A stretch of 8,331 nucleotides of DNA. Origin: an archaeon. Its GTDB lineage: Archaea > Asgardarchaeota > Hermodarchaeia > Hermodarchaeales > Hermodarchaeaceae. Position numbers and translations under genes: made by a program. The notes beneath the pieces are model-generated. The model worked only from the letters and a program-made list of their open reading frames with translations, was not told the DNA's origin and ran no database searches. This document shows positions 1 through 6,280 of this stretch, piece after piece. The stretch is from contig JABXGX010000156.1 in assembly GCA_016550405.1 (NCBI GenBank), positions 1 through 8,331 of the forward strand, in the 5' to 3' direction. Numbering within the stretch: position 1 is the stretch's first letter; the number at the start of each line of letters is the position of its first letter.

Positions 1-1
1 C

Positions 2-805
2 GAAGATTAACAAGAGCAAAGAAGTATTTCCCTCATAGACATACATGAGATAATACGGGGCTACGGTAGTGGTTATTAAGAAGGGAATGAAGAACAAAAT
101 AATCCCATTAGCCAGAATGAGAAAAAGTACACTTGCAGCAATGACAAGGGGTTGTCCTGGGACGTATTGACGTGTTCGAATGAACACTACGGCCCATCCG
201 ATGAAGGTCAATGCCCAGAGTATATAACCTGAAATTGATGAGAATAAATAGAGAGAGTAGAGTGGCCCCAGTGTTATGTCCCAAGGATTGGAGCCTTGTG
301 AAGCAACTAAGGGATTAGTGAGGAGAAACTCCGAGAGAACGAGTGGCCACCCAGACAGCAAAGAAAACAGGGTAACGCTCAAGGCGACTATTGAGTCATA
401 GTAGCGATAATAGCTAAACAGGGCGATTCCTGTGAAACTTATGGCTAGTGCAATTAAGATGAATGCCAAGGTTTGAAATGGATTAGTCAAAAGCATGGAA
501 TATGGATTTGTCACCAAAGTTTTCTGGAAGAAGAGTAAGAAGAAACCTGTGATGAATACCCACATTGCGAAAATGCCTACAATCAAAAGATGTCGTGTCA
601 GTGGTGTAAGAAACCCAAGTGGTACTTGTGGTGCTCCCATTGCAGCAATGTGGGTATCCTGTGGAGGACGGTACCGTCCGGCATCAAGACATGGTAAGCA
701 ATAGAAGATACCACCTATACGTTGATGGCATTGGGAACAGACGCCGCTACCACAGGAATGGCAGATTCCAATGGCATCGCGGTCAGGATGAGTGGCACAC
801 TTCAC
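2..805 (-). CDS. B-box-like zinc-finger, multi-pass membrane protein (partial, C-terminus off left edge)
   Basis: I found this gene by reading the complement: the frame is open from 805 to the edge, 268 codons. The start is GTG at 805, the first conventional start after an in-frame TAA (844-842), with GGAG four bases upstream (813-810). Residues 3-39 form a B-box-like cross-brace finger: C3xxH6, C15xxC18, C23xxC26, C36xxC39. A linker follows, then hydrophobic segments near 73-93, 110-130, 138-161, 181-208 and 219-248, and another beginning at about 262. There is no signal peptide, so the finger probably lies in the cytoplasm. The motif TNP occurs three times (99-101, 107-109, 163-165), each beside a membrane segment. 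In prokaryotes B-box-like fingers often sit in front of membrane domains, some Yip1-like; Yip1 identity here is only a possibility. Function is unknown. It is divergent from the oxidoreductase genes and may share their promoter region. Confidence 0.8.
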   Translation of the reverse strand, partial: MKCATHPDRDAIGICHSCGSGVCSQCHQRIGGIFYCLPCLDAGRYRPPQDTHIAAMGAPQVPLGFLTPLTRHLLIVGIFAMWVFITGFFLLFFQKTLVTNPYSMLLTNPFQTLAFILIALAISFTGIALFSYYRYYDSIVALSVTLFSLLSGWPLVLSEFLLTNPLVASQGSNPWDITLGPLYSLYLFSSISGYILWALTFIGWAVVFIRTRQYVPGQPLVIAASVLFLILANGIILFFIPFLITTTVAPYYLMYVYEGNTSLLLLIF

Positions 806-840
806 AGCACTCCGCTCCGACCCCCCATGTACGATGCCAA

Positions 841-848
841 TTTATATT
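841..848. promoter_or_regulatory. TATA-like box in the divergent intergenic region
   Basis: TTTATATT matches the archaeal TATA consensus. Read on the plus strand, transcription would begin about 25 bases on, near 870, upstream of the oxidoreductase genes. Its complement AATATAAA is also TATA-like. Read leftwards, transcription would begin near 819, giving a short leader that contains the GGAG before the GTG at 805. No convincing BRE is visible on either side, so the direction is undecided. This is the only strong A/T octamer in the gap. Confidence 0.45.
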
Positions 849-922
849 CCTAATGGTAGTAGCACCGTCAACGAATGAGAATTAGCAAAGAGTTTTGTGC
901 CGAGACTTCGCCTAAACGAATC

Positions 923-929
923 GGAGTGA
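923..929 (+). promoter_or_regulatory. Ribosome binding site that decides the alpha-subunit start
   Basis: GGAGTGA lies five bases before the ATG at 935. The upstream in-frame ATG at 875 has no such motif. The 20 residues between the two ATGs do not resemble the start of this family, which normally begins just before the GGxxGxG-type loop. The start at 935 is therefore preferred. Confidence 0.65.
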
Positions 930-934
930 ACCTC

Positions 935-2689
935 ATGAGCGATTTGAATGACGTGTCCGTATTAATTGGTGGCGAAGCTGGAGCAGGTATTTCTGCGGCA
1001 GGAGTTTCACTAAGCAAGGTGTTCATGCATGGAGGACTCCACGTCTTTGGCACCATTGATTACCCCTCATTGATTCGAGGAGGTCATAACTTCTATATGA
1101 TTCGAGCAAGCCAGGACCCAGTTTACACACAATGGGATAATCACGACCTTCTTGTTGCATTAGATGTAAACACAATACAGAGACATCTGAAATCCCTCAA
1201 GCCGGATGGTGGTATTATTTACGATGGTGATGAGATCCCTGCGGAAAGTCCTGAGCTGCCAGAAGATGTCAAGAACCTCTTTCCCATTCCTCTCTCCACT
1301 ATCGTAAAAGAAGTTCAAGGACGCGACGTGGTTCGCAACACCATCGCCTTAGGAGCCGTTTTGGGGATTCTAGGATTCAACATTGAAATCCTTGAAAACA
1401 TCCTTCGAGAGACCTTCGGACAAAAGGGTGACAAAGTTGTCACTATGAATGTGAAAGCCACTCGGGCAGGATACGATTATGCAGTTACCCATTATGCGAA
1501 GAAACTCTCTCATCAACTTACACCGGCTAAGAAAATTCGAAAAGACCAGATTTTTCTGAATGGTAATGAAGCAGTTGCCCTAGGCGCTATTGCGGCCAAC
1601 TGCCAATTCTACGCTGCGTATCCCATGACACCTGCCTCTGGGTTATTACACTTTCTTATCGCTCAAGCTGAAAGATTCAACATGATAACTATTCAAGCAG
1701 AAAGTGAGATCGCTGCAATCAATATGGCAATAGGGGCCTCCTATGCCGGAGTTCGAGCTATGACCGGGACATCCGGTGGTGGATTCTGTTTAATGACAGA
1801 AGCCCTCAGCCTGGCTGCAATGACAGAAACGCCACTAGTAATTATGCTAGGTCAACGGACAGGGCCCAGCACCGGACTCCCAACGTACACTGCGCAGAGT
1901 GATCTCCAGTTTGCAATTCACGCGGCACATGGTGAGTTTCCTCGACTAGTGATTGCCCCCGGTGATGTGAATGAATGCTTTGACTTCACAATCGATGCCT
2001 TCAATCTCGCTGATGAGTTCCAAATCCCCGTCATCTTACTCACGGACAAACATCTTATCGAAAGTTCAGCATCCACCCAGCCTTTTAGTGTGGAAGGCGT
2101 GGAAATCAATCGAGGAAAACTGCTTCCTACGACTCCATACTCGGGTAAAGAACCATATTTCCGGCATAGACTGACTAGCGATGGGATTTCGCCTCGTTTA
2201 ATCCCAGGAACCCCAGGAGCTCTGACACACTCTGATTCCGCGGTCCATAAAGAGAGTGGTTTTCAAGGTGATGATTGTGCCATCGCAACTAAAATGGCAG
2301 ACAAACGTTACCAGAAACTACCAACACTCCTCAAAGCCTTGAAGAAAAAGCCCCTCATTAAGATCTACGGCCCCCAAAAAGCAGAGGTCACACTCGTCGG
2401 TTGGGGTTCGACCAAAGGTGTGGCGTTGGAAGCGCTTCGCCTCTTGGAAACGGAAAACGTCAAGGCAAACTTCCTGCAAGTGATTTATCTCACACCGTTT
2501 CCAACGGAGGAAATCAAAGCCGCGTTAGCTGAACAGAATCCCATTCTGATAGAGGGAAACCAAACTGGCCAACTGGGAAATCTCATCAAGGAGCATACAG
2601 GAATCGAGATATCGCGACGGATACTCCGCTATGATGGAAGAGCCTTCAATCCCTTACAACTCACCCGTCGAATCAAGGAGAACCTCTAA
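935..2689 (+). CDS. korA: 2-oxoacid:ferredoxin oxidoreductase, fused gamma-alpha subunit
   Basis: This is the larger subunit of the enzyme that converts a 2-oxoacid plus CoA to acyl-CoA and CO2 while reducing ferredoxin; the reaction is reversible. From the ATG at 935 it has 584 residues, typical of gamma-alpha fusions. Residues 1 to about 190 are the gamma domain, with the loop GGEAGAG (12-18) and the conserved stretch YPSLIRGGHN (43-52). The alpha domain follows with YPMTPAS (229-235), equivalent to the YPITPSS motif near the active site of the Sulfolobus enzyme, then the conserved GTSGGGF and GPSTGLPT segments. The C-terminal domain has the usual PFP, EGN and GQL elements. The beta subunit starts 25 bases downstream. 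No separate ferredoxin-type delta subunit is nearby, as in two-subunit archaeal enzymes. Substrate (2-oxoglutarate, pyruvate or broad) cannot be read from sequence, so the symbol names the family. Confidence 0.9.
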   Translation: MSDLNDVSVLIGGEAGAGISAAGVSLSKVFMHGGLHVFGTIDYPSLIRGGHNFYMIRASQDPVYTQWDNHDLLVALDVNTIQRHLKSLKPDGGIIYDGDEIPAESPELPEDVKNLFPIPLSTIVKEVQGRDVVRNTIALGAVLGILGFNIEILENILRETFGQKGDKVVTMNVKATRAGYDYAVTHYAKKLSHQLTPAKKIRKDQIFLNGNEAVALGAIAANCQFYAAYPMTPASGLLHFLIAQAERFNMITIQAESEIAAINMAIGASYAGVRAMTGTSGGGFCLMTEALSLAAMTETPLVIMLGQRTGPSTGLPTYTAQSDLQFAIHAAHGEFPRLVIAPGDVNECFDFTIDAFNLADEFQIPVILLTDKHLIESSASTQPFSVEGVEINRGKLLPTTPYSGKEPYFRHRLTSDGISPRLIPGTPGALTHSDSAVHKESGFQGDDCAIATKMADKRYQKLPTLLKALKKKPLIKIYGPQKAEVTLVGWGSTKGVALEALRLLETENVKANFLQVIYLTPFPTEEIKAALAEQNPILIEGNQTGQLGNLIKEHTGIEISRRILRYDGRAFNPLQLTRRIKENL

Positions 2690-2714
2690 AACACGATAAT
2701 AGGATGGAAAGAAA

Positions 2715-3578
2715 ATGGATAAACCAACTCGAGAAAGCATCAAAACCCAAGAGACTAATACCTGGTGCCCGGGATGTGGCAATTTCGGTGTTCTGCGATC
2801 ATTACAGAATGCAATTGTTGATTTAGGTCTTCCACAAGAGCAAGTCATACTAGTAACCGGTATAGGCTGCCACGGAAAAATCTACAATTATGTAAACGTA
2901 AACGGATTTCATGGCATCCATGGGCGAGTTCTTCCCGTCATGACAGGCATCAAATTGGCACACCATGACCTTATCGTCATCGGGCATGCTGGTGATGGTG
3001 ACCAATTTGATGAAGGCTTGGGCCATTTTCCTCATGCCGCTCGACGTAATATCGATGTCAAGTTATTTACTCACAACAATAAAGTCTATGGTTTAACCAC
3101 GGGGCAGACGTCACCAACCAGCATCAAAGGATATGTGAGTAAGACCACACCACATGGCGCCTTCCCGCCACGAATCGAACCTTTACAAATTGCTTTAGCC
3201 AGCAAGGCGAGCTTTGTAGCCCGAGGATGGGTCGGTGATATAGAGCACCTCAAGGAACTCATGAAAACAGCTATCCAACACAAAGGCTTCGCACTCGTGG
3301 ACATGCTTCAAGTCTGCTTCACATTTAATAAAGTGCAAGATTACCAATACTACCGGAGTCGTGTCTACAAGCTTGAAGAGAAGGGACATGACACTTCGGA
3401 TCTTTCTGCAGCCATGCAACGAGCAGGAGAGTGGGGCGATAAAATCCCAATTGGCATTTTCTACCAAGAAACCCGACCAACCTATCGTAGTTCTTATTCA
3501 CAACTCGAAAAAATGCCCTTAGTCAAACAGACTCCACAAACCAAGAGGTTTTCTGAAGTCCTTCAAGAACTATCTTAA
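2715..3578 (+). CDS. korB: 2-oxoacid:ferredoxin oxidoreductase, beta subunit
   Basis: This is the thiamine diphosphate and iron-sulfur subunit, 287 residues, the normal size for this family. Four cysteines fit the [4Fe-4S] ligands of the Sulfolobus enzyme: C18 and C21 in WCPGC, C52 in GIGCHGK, and C201 in the DMLQVCFTFN segment. The thiamine diphosphate motif runs from GDGD (93-96) to the NN pair at 121-122, followed by YGLTTGQTSPT (125-135). HGRVLPVMTGIKLA (69-82) is also conserved. After GDGD the sequence reads QFDEGLGH where many family members have an AIG-containing stretch. AGGATGG (2701-2707) lies before the ATG. It follows the alpha subunit by 25 bases and surely forms one operon and complex with it, acting in the cytoplasm. 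Its stop codon abuts the A-rich block that forms the terminator of the opposite operon. Confidence 0.92.
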   Translation: MDKPTRESIKTQETNTWCPGCGNFGVLRSLQNAIVDLGLPQEQVILVTGIGCHGKIYNYVNVNGFHGIHGRVLPVMTGIKLAHHDLIVIGHAGDGDQFDEGLGHFPHAARRNIDVKLFTHNNKVYGLTTGQTSPTSIKGYVSKTTPHGAFPPRIEPLQIALASKASFVARGWVGDIEHLKELMKTAIQHKGFALVDMLQVCFTFNKVQDYQYYRSRVYKLEEKGHDTSDLSAAMQRAGEWGDKIPIGIFYQETRPTYRSSYSQLEKMPLVKQTPQTKRFSEVLQELS

Positions 3579-3624
3579 AAAAACTAAAAAAAGAAAGTGC
3601 CTGCTAGCACGAGGCTAGGCAGGC
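3579..3624 (-). terminator. Hairpin plus T-tract ending the thiolase-DUF35 operon
   Basis: Read on the minus strand, 3624-3599 folds as a GCCTGC-TAGC stem with a five-base loop and one bulged base, ten pairs in all. It is followed by a T-rich run (3595 down to 3579) that includes two runs of seven T. The DUF35 stop codon TAG (3617-3615) lies inside the stem. The T-run alone fits archaeal termination; the hairpin gives it the look of an intrinsic bacterial terminator. On the plus strand the same region is A-rich, so it should not stop the oxidoreductase transcript in the same way. Confidence 0.6.
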
Positions 3625-4052
3625 TTGATGAAGTAAGCCATATTCCCATTTTCAAGTTCTTGAGGAACCACTTTGACTTTCATTCCCACTTTGGGCTTAC
3701 TCGTTAAGCCCTTCATGTGCGCAAGTAGGTGCATTTCTTCATCGAACTCAATAACGCCCACTACATATGGGACATTGGTCTGCTTTGCTATACCTTCAGG
3801 GGCAAAGTGGACAATCGACCAAGTATACAAGGTTCCCTCAGGGTCTACTTCAAACCATTCTAGATCTTCCCCACCACACGGGCAGGTAAACCGAGGTGGC
3901 ATGAACTTTTTCCCACAGGATTTGCACTTAGTGGCCAAGAATTTACCTTCTTCTAGTCCGTTGATGAATTTCCGGAATTCAGCTGTCATTCGCTGTCGAT
4001 TCTTCACATCCGAAGAGAGCTCGACGACATAACCCATTTCACGTTCACTCAT
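3615..4052 (-). CDS. DUF35 zinc-ribbon/OB-fold protein, thiolase partner
   Basis: This 145-residue protein has the two-part DUF35 layout. An N-terminal helix leads into a rubredoxin-like zinc ribbon (C43xxC46 and C57xC59), followed by an OB-fold from about residue 65 to the end. The PPRFTC and EWFEV segments and the TLYTWSIV and VPYVVGVIEF strands are typical. In archaea, DUF35 proteins form complexes with an acetoacetyl-CoA thiolase and HMG-CoA synthase and hold the CoA part of the substrate. Here only a thiolase is adjacent, so a thiolase-only complex is inferred. The ATG follows GGTGA (4063-4059) at six bases, and only 11 bases separate it from the thiolase stop, so the two are translated from one message. 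One oddity: the second zinc knuckle is CPCG rather than the usual CPxCG. Confidence 0.88.
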   Translation of the reverse strand: MSEREMGYVVELSSDVKNRQRMTAEFRKFINGLEEGKFLATKCKSCGKKFMPPRFTCPCGGEDLEWFEVDPEGTLYTWSIVHFAPEGIAKQTNVPYVVGVIEFDEEMHLLAHMKGLTSKPKVGMKVKVVPQELENGNMAYFIKPA

Positions 4053-4063
4053 TCAATGTCACC

Positions 4064-5275
4064 TCAAGGCTCCAAAATGAATACATTCACAAACTGACCA
4101 TGCTGGCCGACATTGTGGGTCAAGGCCACTTTAACATCAGGGACTTGGCGTTGCTTCTCGACCGTTCCAAACACCTGTTTGTAGGCGTCGACGACTTGTC
4201 CTATACCCGTTGCGCCGAGGGGATGGCCTTTTGATTTCAGTCCACCGTCTACGTTGGTGGGGATACCTGGTCCGTCAATGTAAGCACCACGTTCTGCAGA
4301 CCACTCTCCACCTTTTCCGCGTTCACAGAACCCAAGGTCTTCGTACGCCATAATCTCCGCAATGCTGAAGCAGTCATGGACATAGGCGACATCAATGTCT
4401 TTAGCGGTTTTACCACTAGACTTGTATGCCATATTCCCAGCGCGGACATTGCCTTCAATATTAGTGAGGTTTGGACGATCCGTCACACGGAAGGTATCTG
4501 AAGAAGTGCCAAGACCAGTAATCCAAAGAGGTTCACTGGACATTTCTTTGGCTTTTTCTTCATTCGCTAGAATGACGGTTGCTGATCCGTCACTGATAAG
4601 ACAACAATCATACAATCGTAGGGGCTCAGCTATAGGCACTGATCCACTCGCATCTTCAATGGTAATTTGACGACGCAGTTGGGCGTTCTTATTGTAGTAG
4701 CCATAATAATGGCTTTTTACGGGGACTGTTGACAGTTGCTCACGGGTGAGTCCATCTACAGCCATCTTCCGGGCTGCATACAAAGAGTAGAATGTGGGAA
4801 AGCTGATTCCATATATGTATTCCCAGCGATGATCACCTGCAACCGACATGAGTTCCGTTGCATATGAACTTGAAAGCCAAGTCATTGTTTCAACGCCAAT
4901 GGCTGCCATGGCATCGAATTGGCCAGAGGCGATTTGAGCCCAGGCAGTTCGGATGGCAGTGGAGCCCGTGGCGCATGCTGTTTCGACTCGCATTGTGGGC
5001 TTGCCGATGATGCCAAGTTCGTCCGCGATGAGGGCCGCACCAGCACCTTGACCCGCGAAGGCTTCAGCAGCGATGCCGACGACACTAGCGTCAATGTCCT
5101 TGTTGGTAATGCCAGCGTGTTCGAGGGCGGGGAAATAAGATTCGTGGGCGAGTTCCCGGATAGTGACCGCAGGATAGGTTGCTTTCACGCCTTCGATATC
5201 TTCTTCAATCACTTTGCCGCGTTTGCCGTATTTGCTGTGGCCGATGCCTACAATAGCGACTTTTGGTAATGCCAC
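4064..5275 (-). CDS. Thiolase family protein (acetyl-CoA C-acyltransferase, SCP2/archaeal type)
   Basis: A thiolase cleaves 3-oxoacyl-CoA with CoA, or condenses two acyl-CoAs. It has 403 residues, starting at GTG 5275 with GGTGA (5287-5283) seven bases upstream. The catalytic set of SCP2-type thiolases is visible: nucleophile C101 in ETACATGS, H300 in HDCF, H351 in KGHPLGATG, and HN at 387-388 in the last loop. The HDCF motif separates it from bacterial FadA-like thiolases, which have NEAF and a C-terminal cysteine. The final loop reads HNVGQHG, where relatives usually have two consecutive glycines. It lies immediately upstream of its DUF35 partner and downstream of the hydratase and dehydrogenase, which supports a role in beta-oxidation or its reverse. 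Chain-length preference cannot be judged. It could instead be an acetoacetyl-CoA thiolase for isoprenoids, but no HMG-CoA synthase is adjacent. Confidence 0.9.
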   Translation of the reverse strand: MALPKVAIVGIGHSKYGKRGKVIEEDIEGVKATYPAVTIRELAHESYFPALEHAGITNKDIDASVVGIAAEAFAGQGAGAALIADELGIIGKPTMRVETACATGSTAIRTAWAQIASGQFDAMAAIGVETMTWLSSSYATELMSVAGDHRWEYIYGISFPTFYSLYAARKMAVDGLTREQLSTVPVKSHYYGYYNKNAQLRRQITIEDASGSVPIAEPLRLYDCCLISDGSATVILANEEKAKEMSSEPLWITGLGTSSDTFRVTDRPNLTNIEGNVRAGNMAYKSSGKTAKDIDVAYVHDCFSIAEIMAYEDLGFCERGKGGEWSAERGAYIDGPGIPTNVDGGLKSKGHPLGATGIGQVVDAYKQVFGTVEKQRQVPDVKVALTHNVGQHGQFVNVFILEP

Positions 5276-5314
5276 TTCTTTTTCACCTATATTGGGAATC
5301 TAAATTCTTGGAGT

Positions 5315-5330
5315 CTATAGCAAGGTTTCG
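5315..5330 (-). promoter_or_regulatory. Possible BRE/TATA promoter for thiolase-DUF35
   Basis: Read on the minus strand, CGAAACC is followed by TTGCTATAG. This resembles an archaeal BRE (CGAAA) and an imperfect TATA box in the normal order and spacing. Transcription would begin near 5292, giving a leader of about 17 bases that contains the GGTGA site. It would let thiolase and DUF35 be expressed apart from the upstream hydratase. Confidence 0.35.
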
Positions 5331-5352
5331 TTAATAGAGGTTTTGCATTATT

Positions 5353-5382
5353 GAAGATTCCGGGGCTTCGAAGATTCTTCGA
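5353..5382. repeat. 15-base palindrome with an upstream repeated half-site
   Basis: TCGAAGATTCTTCGA (5368-5382) is a perfect palindrome with seven-base arms around a central T at 5375. The octamer GAAGATTC occurs in it (5370-5377) and again 17 bases earlier (5353-5360). It lies about 50 bases upstream of the possible thiolase promoter, between two genes of the same strand. A dyad of this size fits a dimeric regulator's binding site. It is not followed by a T-run on either strand, which argues against a terminator. Confidence 0.45.
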
Positions 5383-5438
5383 GAAAGTAGATACAACTGG
5401 TGCCCTTAGAATAGGGCCAAATGAAGGAGTATGCAGGT

Positions 5439-6251
5439 TTATTTGCCCTTGAATTTAGGTTTGGATTTGGAAAAGACAGCAGCGATACCGGTGGAGAGGT
5501 CTTCGGTATCGAAGGTGGCTAGAAGACCGTCAAGTTCCGTTTCATTTCCTTTCTCGACTGGGACATCGAAGGAATGATTCATTGCAGCTTTGGCGAGTTT
5601 GAGGGCAATAGGAGCATTGTCAGCGATAGTTTGCGCCAAGAAGAGAGCTTCACCGTGGAGTTCATCACTGGGAACAACTTTGTTGACAAGCCCCATTTCC
5701 AGGGCTTCATCAGCGAGCACGTCGCGACCAGTGAGAATAATCTCTTTTGCGTTTCCAATTCCTACGATTCGTGGGAGGCGTTGAGTTCCACCCCATCCAG
5801 GGATGAGACCGAGTTTGACTTCGGGATTGCCAAATTTGGCTTCTTTCGAGGCGATGCGGAGATCGCACGCCATACTCATCTCTAAGCCGCCACCAAGGAC
5901 TAAGCCGTGGAGTTCAGCGATGATAGGCTTGGGGAAGTTCTCAATTCGACGGAACAGGGCTTGGCCTGATTCCATGAATTTCTTTGCCATCGGTCGGTCC
6001 TGAGCCATCTGTGCAGCAGCCGTAAGATCAGCTCCCACCGAGAAGGCTTTCTCGGAAGCGGAACGAATAATTACAGCACGGACGTTGTCGTCTTTTTCGA
6101 TTGTGTCTAAAACATCGTTCATTTCTTTGATGAGTTCAGGTCCAATCGCGTTGAGTTTTCCTGGACGGTTGAGGGTGATGACGCCGATCTGTTCGGATTC
6201 GGCCAGGAAGTGCCCTTCAACCGTATAAGCAATGGTTTCATAATCTGCCAT
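5439..6251 (-). CDS. Enoyl-CoA hydratase (crotonase family)
   Basis: This 270-residue crotonase-fold protein adds water to 2-enoyl-CoA to give 3-hydroxyacyl-CoA. Both catalytic glutamates of true hydratases are present and 20 residues apart, as in the rat enzyme (144 and 164): E124 in GGGLEMSMACD and E144 in FGNPEVKLGLIPG. The oxyanion hole is formed by FSVGAD (70-75) and the glycines at 120-122; valine 72 replaces the usual alanine, but backbone NH groups do the work there. LNRPGKLNA (27-35) is the usual early motif. The ATG at 6251 follows AGGAGG (6267-6262) with a ten-base spacer. The gene lies 29 bases after the 3-hydroxyacyl-CoA dehydrogenase, which takes the next step, so the two are co-transcribed. 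The family also contains isomerases and hydrolases, but the two glutamates favour a hydratase. Confidence 0.92.
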   Translation of the reverse strand: MADYETIAYTVEGHFLAESEQIGVITLNRPGKLNAIGPELIKEMNDVLDTIEKDDNVRAVIIRSASEKAFSVGADLTAAAQMAQDRPMAKKFMESGQALFRRIENFPKPIIAELHGLVLGGGLEMSMACDLRIASKEAKFGNPEVKLGLIPGWGGTQRLPRIVGIGNAKEIILTGRDVLADEALEMGLVNKVVPSDELHGEALFLAQTIADNAPIALKLAKAAMNHSFDVPVEKGNETELDGLLATFDTEDLSTGIAAVFSKSKPKFKGK

Positions 6252-6280
6252 TTTTGTTTTTCCTCCTATTTGATTGAGTT

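Noticed and set aside
495..885. Two short plus-strand frames (495-704 and 619-885).
   Set aside because: They lie opposite the longer minus-strand membrane-protein gene, which has a zinc-finger motif and open frame to the edge; their translations show no domain-like pattern.
875..934. Starting the oxidoreductase alpha subunit at the ATG at 875.
   Set aside because: It has no ribosome binding site, while the ATG at 935 follows GGAGTGA and begins close to the conserved gamma-domain loop. Retained only as an alternative.
3673..4032. Plus-strand 119-codon frame opposite the DUF35 gene.
   Set aside because: It is a shadow of a clearly recognisable DUF35 protein with zinc ligands and operon context; its own translation has no recognisable motif.
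5400..5418. Small hairpin (GCCCT/AGGGC) after the hydratase stop as a terminator.
   Set aside because: The stem has only five or six pairs and no T-run follows on the minus strand, so it may be chance.
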